This document shows, in pieces, positions 8,042 through 16,340 of a stretch of 64,000 bases of DNA. A model generated the notes under the pieces. That model was not told the origin of the DNA. It did no database searches and saw only the letters and a list, made by a program, of their open reading frames with translations. The number at the start of each line of letters is the position of its first letter. Position 1 is the first letter of the stretch. Made by a program: the position numbers and the translations under genes. Source of the DNA: Alphaproteobacteria bacterium (lineage in GTDB: Bacteria; Pseudomonadota; Alphaproteobacteria; Sphingomonadales; Sphingomonadaceae); assembly GCA_018823325.1 (NCBI GenBank), contig JAHJIJ010000015.1:186001-250000 (forward strand), in the 5' to 3' direction.

Positions 8042-9642
8042 GGGAGTTCGGCCTGGATGAGCAGGGGGCCCTCCAGCGTCAGGCCAAAGCGCAATGCCTG
8101 GGCGAGCTGCGCATTGCTTGTGACGCGCAGGGCGTCGACGCCATAGCCCATCGCCAGCGAAACCCAGTCCACACGCGGCTTGTCGAGCTTGGTAAGGCCG
8201 GCAATGATCTCATCATCCAGTGGCGCCGACGCGCGGGCAAGCTCGGTCTGGAGAATGCCATAGCGATGGTTGGCCGCAATGATGATGGTGAGCGGCAGCT
8301 TCTCACGCGCCATCGTCCACAGAGCCTGGAGTGTATACTGGGCGCTGCCATCCGACTGGAGCGAAATGACGCGCGACTGCGGAGCACCGAGCGCCGCGCC
8401 CACGGCGCAGGGAAGGCCCTGGCCAATGGCACCGCCGGTGTTGGTCATGACCCGATGACGACGGGCGCGGTGCGCGTTCTTGAGCCATGGTCCACCGAGC
8501 GTGGACCCTTCCAGCGATATGATCGCGTCTTCCGGCAACTGCGACAGCAGTTCCTCAACGATGGAAGCCGGGGAGAGCGGCGCGTCGCCGACCGAGGTCC
8601 CTGTCGCCACCGGCTCGAAGGCAGCGGGTGCGAGCGGGGCTGCATTCAGCACTGCGGCAAGCCGGTTCAGCGCATCGAGCACGTCATGCTCCGGTGCGGC
8701 GAGGCGAATGAGCCGCTCCTCCGGCACCAGTTGGCTGGGATAGCCTTCATAGCCGAAATAGCTGATCGGCATGCGTGCGCCGACGAGCAGCACATGGGCG
8801 GAGCCCATCTGCGCAATTACATCGTCGGGGAAATAGGCCTGGCGCTCGATCAGCGGGAGGCCGCCACCCAGCGTGGCGATCGCGGGATAGGGCTCCATCA
8901 ACAGCCGTGCGCCGAGGCGGTCGGCAATGGCCGCGCCGACCTTCAGCCCGGCCTCGGTCAGACCATTGCCGCCCAGCAGAAGGATCGTCTCCTCCGCGCC
9001 GCGCAGCTGCTCCGCCGTACGAATGATCTGGGCCTCGCTCACCTTTGTGCCTGCCCAGCCGGAGATTGCTTCGGGCGCGCTGGACGTGTCGGAGGCAGAC
9101 GACGATCCAGCAGGGCTTGCCGCGTCGATCACGTCGGTCGGCACGATAAGGGTGGCTGCGCCGCCCTCCGCCTCACGCGTGGCGGCGAAGGCATCAGCGA
9201 CGTCGGAGGAAATGGCGCTGGTCTGCGCCATGCGGATGACCCGGCGCGAGACCGGGCTTGCCAAGGACTCGATATCGGAAGTCAGCGGCGCGTCATAGGA
9301 CAGGTGCCAGCTGGCATGATCGCCGATCAGGTTGATGATGCGCGATCCGGCCCGCCGCGCGTTGTGAAGATTGGCAATACCATTGGCAAAGCCTGGGCCC
9401 AGGTGAAGCAGCGTAAGCGGCACTTGCCCGGAAACGCGGGCATAACCATCCGCCGCACCCGTACAGACGCCTTCGAACAGGCTGAGCACCGTGCGAATGC
9501 CGCCATGCCGCGCGAGGGCGCTGACCATGTTCAGCTCTGTCGTGCCCGGATTGGCGAAGCAGATGCGCGCGCCCCCGGCATACAATGCGTCGAACATTGT
9601 GTCGGCGCCGGTCCGCTGCGTCATGGTGTCTTGCTCGTTCAC
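8038..9642 (-). CDS. ThDP-dependent acetolactate synthase/benzoylformate decarboxylase-like enzyme
   Basis: At 534 residues it has the three-domain layout of acetolactate synthase-type enzymes. The cofactor-activating glutamate is in LSLFEGVCTGAADGYAR. The ThDP/Mg motif in the C-terminal domain begins SDGSAQYTLQALWTMA, with Ser replacing the first Gly of GDG, and ends at IIIAANHRYG. It most resembles the branch labelled acetolactate synthase large subunit but grouped near benzoylformate decarboxylase, so decarboxylation or carboligation of a 2-oxo acid is likely; substrate unknown. The start is GTG 9642 with AGGGG about 8 bases upstream, and it overlaps both neighbours by 4 bp (GTGA and ATGA), indicating tight co-translation. 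Confidence 0.85.
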   Translation of the reverse strand: MNEQDTMTQRTGADTMFDALYAGGARICFANPGTTELNMVSALARHGGIRTVLSLFEGVCTGAADGYARVSGQVPLTLLHLGPGFANGIANLHNARRAGSRIINLIGDHASWHLSYDAPLTSDIESLASPVSRRVIRMAQTSAISSDVADAFAATREAEGGAATLIVPTDVIDAASPAGSSSASDTSSAPEAISGWAGTKVSEAQIIRTAEQLRGAEETILLLGGNGLTEAGLKVGAAIADRLGARLLMEPYPAIATLGGGLPLIERQAYFPDDVIAQMGSAHVLLVGARMPISYFGYEGYPSQLVPEERLIRLAAPEHDVLDALNRLAAVLNAAPLAPAAFEPVATGTSVGDAPLSPASIVEELLSQLPEDAIISLEGSTLGGPWLKNAHRARRHRVMTNTGGAIGQGLPCAVGAALGAPQSRVISLQSDGSAQYTLQALWTMAREKLPLTIIIAANHRYGILQTELARASAPLDDEIIAGLTKLDKPRVDWVSLAMGYGVDALRVTSNAQLAQALRFGLTLEGPLLIQAELP

Positions 9643-10601
9643 GATTCTTGCCCCTGTTCCACTCTTTGCGCACCCGACACCTTCGCGGTGTTGGCGCTTG
9701 CTCTCACGCCGGCAAGAAAGCCTTCGACCAGCCGCAGGAAGGCCTCCGGCGCATCGTCGTGGACATAATGTGACGCCTCTTCCACGCTGGCATGGGTCAG
9801 CGCCGGATTCTCGCTCTCCAGCTTACGGACAGACGACAGGCTGCAGAAGTCTGATCGGCCGCCGCGGATCACCAGCGTCGGCACGCGGATGGAAGCGATG
9901 ACCGGCCACAGATCGACAATGCGCGCCGGATCAGGCCGCACCCGGGTTTCTGCAATGCCTTCTGCGTCGTAGCGCCAAAGCACGCCCCCGTCGGCATCGG
10001 CACGCATGCTCTCGAAGAGACGCTCTTCAATGGCGGCATCGCTCACATTGGGCCGCAGCTTGCGCCAATAGGCCCGGGCCTGACTCCAGTCCGCAAAATG
10101 CGTCGGCAGCGCTTTCATTTCCGCGACAATGCGCTCGAACCCCGCGCCGGCAACGGAAGAACCGGCAGTGATGTCCTCGACGATCAGGGCCGCAAGGCGC
10201 TCGGCATGACGGGCAGCGTAGACATAGGATGTCGTGCCGCCCATCGAATGACCGAGCAGGACGAACTGCTCAAGTTCGAGCGCGTCGACGACAGCCTCGA
10301 GATCAGACAGATAGGCGTCGGTATAGTAATTGCGGCCCGGGTCCCAATCGCTCTCGCCTCGCCCACGCGCGTCAAACGCCACGAGCCGATAGCGATCGCC
10401 AAGAGCAGCCGCCAAGGCCCGCCATGTGCCCGAATAGCCGCGCAGGCCGTGCAAAAGCACGATGGCGGGTGCAGTCGGATCGCCCCATTCACGAACGCGC
10501 AGATCGATCCCGCCATTGTTGACGAAGCCGACCCGCTCGCCCGGCAAGGGCGCGACCGGTTGCGGTGCGGCGTCCGTCGCGCAATCTGATCCTCTGCCCA
10601 T
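9639..10601 (-). CDS. Alpha/beta hydrolase, possible C-C bond (meta-cleavage product) hydrolase
   Basis: This 320-residue protein is a canonical alpha/beta hydrolase. The oxyanion region is LLHGLRGYSGTW, the nucleophile serine is in GHSMGG, the acid lies in RGGRSDF and the base in SHYVHDD, so the triad is complete. Family members in such clusters cleave meta-ring-fission products or simple esters and lactones. The neighbouring VOC protein and the divergent 2-oxopentenoate hydratase-like gene favour a ring-fission-product hydrolase, but this is inference. It lies 3 bp downstream of the DUF1185 gene and its stop overlaps the ThDP-enzyme start. The C-terminal tail after about residue 295 is low complexity. 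Confidence 0.85.
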   Translation of the reverse strand: MGRGSDCATDAAPQPVAPLPGERVGFVNNGGIDLRVREWGDPTAPAIVLLHGLRGYSGTWRALAAALGDRYRLVAFDARGRGESDWDPGRNYYTDAYLSDLEAVVDALELEQFVLLGHSMGGTTSYVYAARHAERLAALIVEDITAGSSVAGAGFERIVAEMKALPTHFADWSQARAYWRKLRPNVSDAAIEERLFESMRADADGGVLWRYDAEGIAETRVRPDPARIVDLWPVIASIRVPTLVIRGGRSDFCSLSSVRKLESENPALTHASVEEASHYVHDDAPEAFLRLVEGFLAGVRASANTAKVSGAQRVEQGQES

Positions 10602-10604
10602 GCT

Positions 10605-11210
10605 TCAGGTCAGCCCGTTGCCTTGTGCGTCCTTCGCTTCCAGTCCGCCGAGGCGGGCGTTAAGCCGTCCACGCGTCGCAAAAGCCCAGCAGACGATCAC
10701 TTCGTCCCGGTTGGGCGCGTCATCGAACGAGACACTCATCGTGTCATAGTGCGAGCGAACATACAGCGCGTCCTTGTGCGCCAGCGGAATATCAAGGATC
10801 GTGCCGGGAACGCCACGCTTGCCGGTGGACGGCACCCATGATGCGCCACCGCCAACGGCGTCGCGCACCGGATTGGCGGCAGGATTGGTGAGCAGCGCGT
10901 TGCCATGCTCATATTCGCCGTCCAGGCCGACGAGGATCGCCTTGCCATAGCTCTCGATCTTCGCGCCGCCCGAAAGCGCGTTGAGGCGCCGTCCGAACTC
11001 CTCGCCCAGCGCCGGTGAGGCGTCGATCCAGGCACTGAGATCCTCGACATATTCGCCCGCATAGGGGTTCTTGATGCAGGCCGCGATCACGTACTTGAAG
11101 ACCGGCTCACCGTCTGGCGCCGCACCGGTTTCGCCAGCGCAGATTTCCTGAACCTGGCTGAACCACCTGCGGATGTGAAAGGCACCGAAATTGGGCTGAT
11201 ATGTCGTCAT
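10605..11210 (-). CDS. DUF1185 (amino acid synthesis family) protein
   Basis: The 201-residue sequence fits the family called amino acid synthesis protein (PF06684, DUF1185). Landmarks are the KYVIAACIKNPYAGEYVEDL segment, ESYGKAILVGLDGEYEHGNA, the Gly-Ala-Ser-Trp stretch, HKDALYVRSHYDTMS and the closing GRLNARLGGL. The biochemical role of the family is not established despite its name. GGAGA lies 7 bases before ATG 11210. It is embedded in the minus-strand operon between the VOC gene and the alpha/beta hydrolase gene, so a role in the same catabolic route is likely. It has no signal peptide and should be cytosolic. Confidence 0.85.
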   Translation of the reverse strand: MTTYQPNFGAFHIRRWFSQVQEICAGETGAAPDGEPVFKYVIAACIKNPYAGEYVEDLSAWIDASPALGEEFGRRLNALSGGAKIESYGKAILVGLDGEYEHGNALLTNPAANPVRDAVGGGASWVPSTGKRGVPGTILDIPLAHKDALYVRSHYDTMSVSFDDAPNRDEVIVCWAFATRGRLNARLGGLEAKDAQGNGLT

Positions 11211-11291
11211 TAGAATTCTCCGATGATAGGCACTCGGCCAGACCGACCGATCCGAACGGCAGGCTTCGGTGCCTCCCGTCGGGAAAATTGT

Positions 11292-11756
11292 TCAGAACGA
11301 GACCGGGTTGGCCTGACCCTGATTGCGATTGAGCTCGCTCTGCGAGGCGCCGCCTTCCTGCGGCACATTCTGGCAGAAAACCTCGAGCATGTGCCCGTCG
11401 GGATCGTAGAAATAGATGCCGACCGAGACGCCATGGTCGAGAATCTCCGCGATCTCGACGCCGCGCTCCGTGAAGAAGCTATAGTTGGCGCGCAGGTCCT
11501 CCATGCTGGTGCTCTCCAGCATCAGGCCGACATGCTCGAACTCCTTGCCCTTGCTCGCGCCTTCCTCGGCCTTGAACAGGGCGATGTCGTGATCGCTCAC
11601 GCCAAAGCTGAGGAATACGCCACCCTTGTAAGGGCCGTCCCCCGCTCGCGCGACGATCTTCATGTTGAGGATCTCGCTATACCAGCGGGCGGATGCCTCC
11701 GGGTCCTTCACGAAAAGGACGATGTGGGCGATGTGGGAGACTTTAATTGGTGACAT
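11292..11756 (-). CDS. VOC-fold protein (glyoxalase/extradiol-dioxygenase-like)
   Basis: This 154-residue protein carries one vicinal-oxygen-chelate unit of two beta-alpha-beta-beta-beta modules. Candidate metal ligands are His in SHIAHIVLF near residue 11, His in FEHVGLML near residue 75 and Glu in GHMLEVFC near residue 125, the H-H-E pattern of type I extradiol dioxygenases and related lyases. Single-domain VOC proteins are also glyoxalases, epimerases or resistance proteins, so ring cleavage is only one option. Its start overlaps the end of the preceding propeller gene by 14 bp. A polar tail with many Gln and Asn follows the fold. Confidence 0.8.
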   Translation of the reverse strand: MSPIKVSHIAHIVLFVKDPEASARWYSEILNMKIVARAGDGPYKGGVFLSFGVSDHDIALFKAEEGASKGKEFEHVGLMLESTSMEDLRANYSFFTERGVEIAEILDHGVSVGIYFYDPDGHMLEVFCQNVPQEGGASQSELNRNQGQANPVSF

Positions 11757-12777
11757 GTGGCAACCCCTGGTCTGCTGGCACGGCGTTGAGCCATGTCAGA
11801 TCAGTGATCTCGTTGAACTCGCGCCATTCCTTCGTCCAGTTCCGGCCGCCGTCGACGCTGCGATAGAGATAGCCGAACTTGCTGGCAGACAGCAGGAAAT
11901 CCGGGTCGGCCGGATTGGCGCCGAACGCCCACATGCAGGAATTGGACGGCGTATCCAGTGTGGCTTTCGTCCATGTCGCGCCTGCATCAGAGGATGTCAG
12001 GATCGCGGCCGTGGTGCCCGGCGTGCCGTCGCCAATGCCCACCGCAACCTCGGTGCTGCTGCCCGGCTTGCGCAGGAGCAGGCGGGAATAGCGCAGGCCC
12101 CAGGTTTCCTTGGCAGGCATCTGCGTCCAGGTCTGGCCGTCGTCCGTCGAGCGATACAGCGCGATGACGGTGAGGGCGAGAATGACCTTCGTTCCGTCAT
12201 CCTGCTTGAGCACCATGATGTCGTGAATGTCGGAATTTCCGCCGAACTGGGGCCAGCTCGTGTCGATGCGGGCCCAGGTTTCGCCGCCGTCGCGGCTGCG
12301 GTGGAGGCCGCCCTCCTCGACACCCGCCCAAACGTCGTTGGCATCATCGGGGTCGACGGCCAGCGCCAGCATGCGCGGGCGGTTCACGCCGGCGCAGAAT
12401 TCGGGCATCGCAAGCGAGGTCTGCTCCCAGTTCTTGCCGCCGTCGCGAGAGCGGAAACAGATCGCCAACGACGGTGCACCGGTGCCGGCGTAAATGACAT
12501 TGGGGTCGCTTTCGCTCGCAACGAGCTTCCAGACGGCAAAGCCATTGAGGGCGCAATCGATCCGGCGCCAGTGCGCGCCGCAATCATCGCTGTAGAACAG
12601 GCCCTTTTCGGCGCCTGCGAAGACCGCCTCGGGATTATGCGGATCGACCAGCAGGCAGCGCACCCGATCATCATATTCCAGATCTTGCCGGATGCCGATG
12701 CGATACCAGTTCTTGCCGTCATCATAGCTGCGCATGACGGCCTGGCCATCGGTAGCGACGATCAATGTCCTGCTCAT
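11743..12777 (-). CDS. Asp-box (BNR) beta-propeller protein, sialidase/Ycf48-like fold, cytosolic
   Basis: The 344-residue protein contains repeated Asp-box motifs of the form S-x-D-x-G-x-x-W: SYDDGKNW, SDDCGAHW, SRDGGKNW, SRDGGETW, STDDGQTW, SSDAGATW and SVDGGRNW. Seven such repeats suggest a seven-bladed propeller related to exo-sialidase or Ycf48/HCF136 proteins. There is no signal peptide, which is unusual because most such propellers are exported. I chose ATG 12777 (MSRTLIVAT) over an upstream start at 12882 that would overlap the aldehyde dehydrogenase end. The propeller lacks the sialidase catalytic Arg triad as far as I can see, so a binding or assembly role is more likely than glycoside hydrolysis. 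Confidence 0.8.
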   Translation of the reverse strand: MSRTLIVATDGQAVMRSYDDGKNWYRIGIRQDLEYDDRVRCLLVDPHNPEAVFAGAEKGLFYSDDCGAHWRRIDCALNGFAVWKLVASESDPNVIYAGTGAPSLAICFRSRDGGKNWEQTSLAMPEFCAGVNRPRMLALAVDPDDANDVWAGVEEGGLHRSRDGGETWARIDTSWPQFGGNSDIHDIMVLKQDDGTKVILALTVIALYRSTDDGQTWTQMPAKETWGLRYSRLLLRKPGSSTEVAVGIGDGTPGTTAAILTSSDAGATWTKATLDTPSNSCMWAFGANPADPDFLLSASKFGYLYRSVDGGRNWTKEWREFNEITDLTWLNAVPADQGLPHVTN

Positions 12778-12820
12778 ACCTTGTTCTGCCTTTGCTTTGA
12801 GAATGTCACCGGGTCGCTGC

Positions 12821-14329
12821 TCAGCTGAGATTGACCCAGACGCTCTTGATCTCGCTGTAGAGTTCCATCGCCTGGCGACCATGCTCGCGGCCCCAACCGG
12901 ACTGCTTGAAGCCGCCGAACGGCGTGGCGTTGTCGACCAGGTTGAAGCAGTTCACCCACACCGTGCCGGCCTTCACGGCGGCGGCCAGGCGGTGCGCCTG
13001 CTTGAGATCATTGGTCCAGATGCCTGCCGAGAGGCCGAAATCGGAGTCATTGGCCTGCGCCACCAGATCGTCCGTGTCCGTCCAGCTCAGCGCGCTCAGC
13101 ACCGGGCCGAAGATCTCCTCGCGGACGATGCGCATGTCTCGCCCGGCATTGGCCATGATCGTGGGCTGGAAGAAGAAGCCCTTGTCCATGCCTGCCGGAC
13201 GACCGCCGCCGGTGACAATCTCCGCGCCCTCGGCCCGGCCGATCTCGACATAGGAACTCACCCGGTCCCATTGCTCCTGAGACACCAGCGGGCCGAAATC
13301 CACCCCGGCATCCAGGCCGTTGCCGATGGTCAGGCGCGCCGCATGATCGGCGATGCGTGCCAGCAGCGCGTCATGGATCGACGCATGCGCATAAAGGCGC
13401 GAGCCGGCGGTGCAGGTCTGCCCCTGATTGAAGAAGATACCGGCAGCGATGGACGCCGCCGCAGCATCGAGGTCGGCATCGGGCAGCACGATCTGCGGTG
13501 ACTTGCCGCCCAGCTCCAGGCTGACCTTCTTGAGATTGCCGGTCGAGCCATGCACGATCGCCTTGCCCACTTCGGTCGAGCCCGTGAACGCAATCTTGTC
13601 CACGCCCGGATGCGCCACCAGCGCCGCACCAGCCTCGCCAAAACCGGTAATCACGTTGAACACGCCGGCAGGGATGCCTGCTTCAAGGGCAAGCTCCGCA
13701 AGGCGCAGCGCCGTCAGCGGCGTTTGCTCGGCGGGCTTCAGGATGACGGTGCAGCCGGCCGCAAGCGCTGGCGCGACCTTCCACGCCGCCATGGACATCG
13801 GGTAATTCCACGGCACGATGAGGCCGCACACACCCACCGGCTCGCGCGTCGTGTAGTTCAGGATCTTTGCGCCGCTGCGGGGCGAAACCGGCAGCGTCTC
13901 GCCACCGAACTTGGTCGGCCAGCCTGCGAAATAGCGGAAGGTCTTGATCGATCCCTCGATCTCCACAGCGCGGGTGAGGGTCGCGGGCTTGCCATTGTCC
14001 AGGCACTCCAGCACGGCCAGCTCTTCGGCATCGCGCTCGATGAGCTCGGCCAGTCGATACAGCAGCTGCGAGCGATCCACCGCGCTCATGTCCCGCCAGC
14101 TGGGGTTGGCCAGCGCCCGGCGCGCAGCCTGCACCGCCAGATCGACATCGGCCTCCCCGCCCTTGGCAACCTGGCAGATTTCCTCGCCGGTTGCCGGATT
14201 AACGGCCGCGAACGTCTCGCCCGAGCGGGCCGGGACGGACTTTCCATCGATGATGAGCCCGCGTGCTGCGGTGCGCAGGCCGGTCTGCAGCCGCTCGGCA
14301 ATGGCGTGGGTCTGGGATGCGACGGACAT
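12821..14329 (-). CDS. Aldehyde dehydrogenase (class 1/2, broad substrate)
   Basis: At 502 residues it matches the NAD-dependent aldehyde dehydrogenase family. The glutamate is in VSLELGGKSPQIVL, the nucleophile in NQGQTCTAGSR, and PWNYPMSMAAWKVAPALAAG and PFGGFKQSGWGRE are family signatures. The closest named groups are betaine, phenylacetaldehyde and hydroxymuconic semialdehyde dehydrogenases. It is the first gene of the minus-strand run, directly facing the divergent promoter region at 14330-14510. In a ring-fission pathway it would be the oxidative branch handling a semialdehyde product; that assignment rests on context only. Confidence 0.88.
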   Translation of the reverse strand: MSVASQTHAIAERLQTGLRTAARGLIIDGKSVPARSGETFAAVNPATGEEICQVAKGGEADVDLAVQAARRALANPSWRDMSAVDRSQLLYRLAELIERDAEELAVLECLDNGKPATLTRAVEIEGSIKTFRYFAGWPTKFGGETLPVSPRSGAKILNYTTREPVGVCGLIVPWNYPMSMAAWKVAPALAAGCTVILKPAEQTPLTALRLAELALEAGIPAGVFNVITGFGEAGAALVAHPGVDKIAFTGSTEVGKAIVHGSTGNLKKVSLELGGKSPQIVLPDADLDAAAASIAAGIFFNQGQTCTAGSRLYAHASIHDALLARIADHAARLTIGNGLDAGVDFGPLVSQEQWDRVSSYVEIGRAEGAEIVTGGGRPAGMDKGFFFQPTIMANAGRDMRIVREEIFGPVLSALSWTDTDDLVAQANDSDFGLSAGIWTNDLKQAHRLAAAVKAGTVWVNCFNLVDNATPFGGFKQSGWGREHGRQAMELYSEIKSVWVNLS

Positions 14330-14510
14330 TCTTCTTCCTTTTCGTTCGCTGACCGTCGGCAGCGCCGCACAGGGCTCCGGCGAATCTCCAGACGGGGAGA
14401 TAACCCATCTTCAATATGTAAACAATACTGGATTTATAAACTCCGTTGTTGCACAACAATGACAATTACGCCGGGCCGTGCTGTCCTGGTGTTAGGGGGT
14501 AAGCGAAACA
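14330..14510. promoter_or_regulatory. Divergent promoter region with TTGTTG-CA-CAACAA palindrome
   Basis: This 181-bp gap separates the leftward nine-gene run from the rightward hydratase/SDR pair. It is AT-rich from 14411 to 14460 and contains a perfect 6-bp inverted repeat, TTGTTG at 14446-14451 and CAACAA at 14454-14459, with a 2-base spacer. A TAAACAAT string at 14419-14426 recurs at 21521-21528 upstream of the TonB receptor. These are plausible sites for the LysR regulator of the cluster, which is inference. Confidence 0.5.
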
Positions 14511-15281
14511 ATGACGGGGATCGGCATCGAGCTGGAGCGCATGCTTCTTTCCGCGCGGAAGACCGGCAACCTCGCGGCAGTGCCCGCGGGCGACGTGACG
14601 TTGGACGAGGCTTATGCGATCCAGCGCGCGCTCCACGATCGCAGCCAGCTCCCGATCATGGTGTGGAAGATCGGCCTCACCGCAGACGGGCCACGCCGTG
14701 CGAAGGGCGCAAACGAGCCGATTGTTGGGCGCCTTCCAGCCAGCGCGATCTTCTCGGACCGCAGCGAAGTCTCCTTCGCCGGCAACGAAATGTATGCCGA
14801 GGCCGAACTGGTCTTCGAGTTGGATGCGGACCTGCCGCCAAGAGGCACACCTTATGGTCGGGATGATGTCGTCGGAGCGATCCGTAGCCTTTATGCCGGC
14901 ATCGAGCTGGTCGCGACGCGATTCGCACATAGTGAACTGCCGCTCGGCCTGCTGGTTGCAGACAACGCCATGGCTCACGGCCTCCTCCTGGGCCGGAAGC
15001 TCGCGGCAGGCTGGGAGGATCGCTTCGCAGATCTTCCGGCCTCGCTCGCACGCAATGATGAAGCGCCCATCGAGGGGAGCACGGCCCGCGCCATGGGCAA
15101 TCCGCTCGATGCGCTGGTCTGGCTCGCCAACTGGTTGTGCGAGAATGGCGAAGGTGGGCTGCGCCGCGAACAACTTGTCGCGTCCGGCACATGCACAGGC
15201 ATCACCGAAATTTTTCCCGGAGACAGGCTGGCCGTGACGTTCGATCACGCCGACAGTGCGCGCGTCTCGCTGTCCGCCTGA
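14511..15281 (+). CDS. 2-oxopent-4-enoate hydratase/4-oxalocrotonate decarboxylase-like protein
   Basis: The 256-residue protein belongs to the MhpD/XylJ branch of the fumarylacetoacetase superfamily. Typical features are the N-terminal DEAYAIQRALHDR, the VWKIGLT loop, the acidic metal-binding pair in AEAELVFEL, the GIELVATRF strand and the closing ASGTCTGITEIFPGD. These enzymes add water to 2-hydroxypenta-2,4-dienoate, or decarboxylate 4-oxalocrotonate, after meta-cleavage of catechols. AGGGGG lies about 11 bases before ATG 14511, rather far. It is followed after 21 bp by an SDR gene and is divergent from the operon that holds candidate upstream steps. Confidence 0.85.
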   Translation: MTGIGIELERMLLSARKTGNLAAVPAGDVTLDEAYAIQRALHDRSQLPIMVWKIGLTADGPRRAKGANEPIVGRLPASAIFSDRSEVSFAGNEMYAEAELVFELDADLPPRGTPYGRDDVVGAIRSLYAGIELVATRFAHSELPLGLLVADNAMAHGLLLGRKLAAGWEDRFADLPASLARNDEAPIEGSTARAMGNPLDALVWLANWLCENGEGGLRREQLVASGTCTGITEIFPGDRLAVTFDHADSARVSLSA

Positions 15282-15302
15282 AGGTTTAGCAAGGAGATTG
15301 GA

Positions 15303-16106
15303 ATGAGCCTGGAACTTGGATTGAAGGACAAGGTCGCCGTCATCACCGGCGGCGGTGTCGGCATTGGCAAGGAAACCGCGCGCGAGCTGGCGCTGGCCGG
15401 CGCCAAGGTGGTGATCGCCGCCCGCACGGCCTCGAAACTGGAGGCCGCGGCTGCCGAACTGCGGGAGTCAACGGGCGGCGAGATCATTGCGGTACCCACG
15501 GACACGACGTCGATGGCTTCAGTGCAGGCGCTGATCGACAAGACCGTCGCCCATTTCGGTGCCATCCACATTCTCGTCAATTGCGCCGCAGCGCCGGGCG
15601 GGCTCGTCCGCAACGCAATCGAGCTGGCCGATGAAGATGCGCTGATGCTTGATATCAATACCAAGCTGTTCGGCTATTTCCGGACCGCGAAAGCCTGCGT
15701 GCCGCACATGCGCAAGGCCGGATGGGGCCGCATCGTGAATGTGGGCGGATTGACCGCGCGCTGCACCGAGGCGCTTTCCGGCATGCGCAACACCGCGCTT
15801 GTCCATTTCACCAAGACACTCTCGGATGAAGTTGGCCGCGATGGCATTACGGTCAACATCATCCATCCTGGCGTGACGCGCACCGAGCATATCGAAGAAT
15901 GGTTCGCGCAGATGGCCAAGGATGAAGGCACCACCGTGGATGCGATCGTCGAGCGGGAAGCCGCTGGCCCCGCTGCCCTCAAGCGCATGCTGGAAGTGGA
16001 AGAAGTGGCAGCGCCGATCGTGTTCCTCTGCTCTCAGCTGGGCAGCGGCGTGACCGGGGAATCCATCGCCGTGGATGGCGGCCTCTCTCGCGCAGTCTTT
16101 TTGTAG
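15303..16106 (+). CDS. Divergent short-chain dehydrogenase/reductase lacking the Tyr-Lys pair
   Basis: This 267-residue SDR keeps an intact cofactor turn (VITGGGVGIGKE), the INTK segment and the C-terminal GESIAVDGG. At the catalytic site ALSGMRNTALVHFTK aligns with the usual Y-x-x-x-K stretch so that Tyr becomes Ser and Lys becomes Asn, the same substitutions as in the SDR at 7262. The serine position upstream also reads GGLTAR rather than SS. AAGGAG lies 6 bases before ATG 15303, so translation is efficient. The two proteins probably form one subfamily and perhaps one complex. A strong terminator follows at 16139. Confidence 0.85.
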   Translation: MSLELGLKDKVAVITGGGVGIGKETARELALAGAKVVIAARTASKLEAAAAELRESTGGEIIAVPTDTTSMASVQALIDKTVAHFGAIHILVNCAAAPGGLVRNAIELADEDALMLDINTKLFGYFRTAKACVPHMRKAGWGRIVNVGGLTARCTEALSGMRNTALVHFTKTLSDEVGRDGITVNIIHPGVTRTEHIEEWFAQMAKDEGTTVDAIVEREAAGPAALKRMLEVEEVAAPIVFLCSQLGSGVTGESIAVDGGLSRAVFL

Positions 16107-16138
16107 GGCCGCAGCCAGCAAGCGGCTCTGGGGGTGGG

Positions 16139-16177
16139 CAGGCGCTCCGGTTTGTAACCGGGGCGCCTGTTCTTTTG
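16139..16177 (+). terminator. Rho-independent terminator after hydratase/SDR pair
   Basis: CAGGCGCTCCGGTT (16139-16152) pairs with AACCGGGGCGCCTG (16156-16169) with one G-T wobble and a 3-base loop, followed by TTCTTTT. It ends the plus-strand transcript before the converging MFS gene. Confidence 0.88.
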
Positions 16178-16340
16178 GTAGTGGTGCGCTCGCCCGCACC
16201 GATAGCGTCGGCCGCTTTCTCTGATCGTTCTATCTGAACGCGTCAGCGGTAACATGGCCGCCGATAGTCGGCAGAAGCGTCAGATGTAAGAGGCAGCCTA
16301 GCGCCCCTGATGGGACGCTACGCTCTGCACTTGCACCGCC

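Noticed and set aside
8266-9768. 500-codon open frame on the plus strand opposite the ThDP enzyme gene
   Set aside because: It is antisense to a well-supported enzyme, has Arg/His-rich low-information composition and no ribosome site; long antisense frames are common in high-GC DNA.
11662-12828. 388-codon plus-strand frame opposite the propeller gene
   Set aside because: The opposite strand carries seven recognisable Asp-box motifs; this frame matches nothing.
13550-14866. 438-codon plus-strand frame over the aldehyde dehydrogenase and hydratase starts
   Set aside because: It crosses two confidently identified genes and a promoter region.
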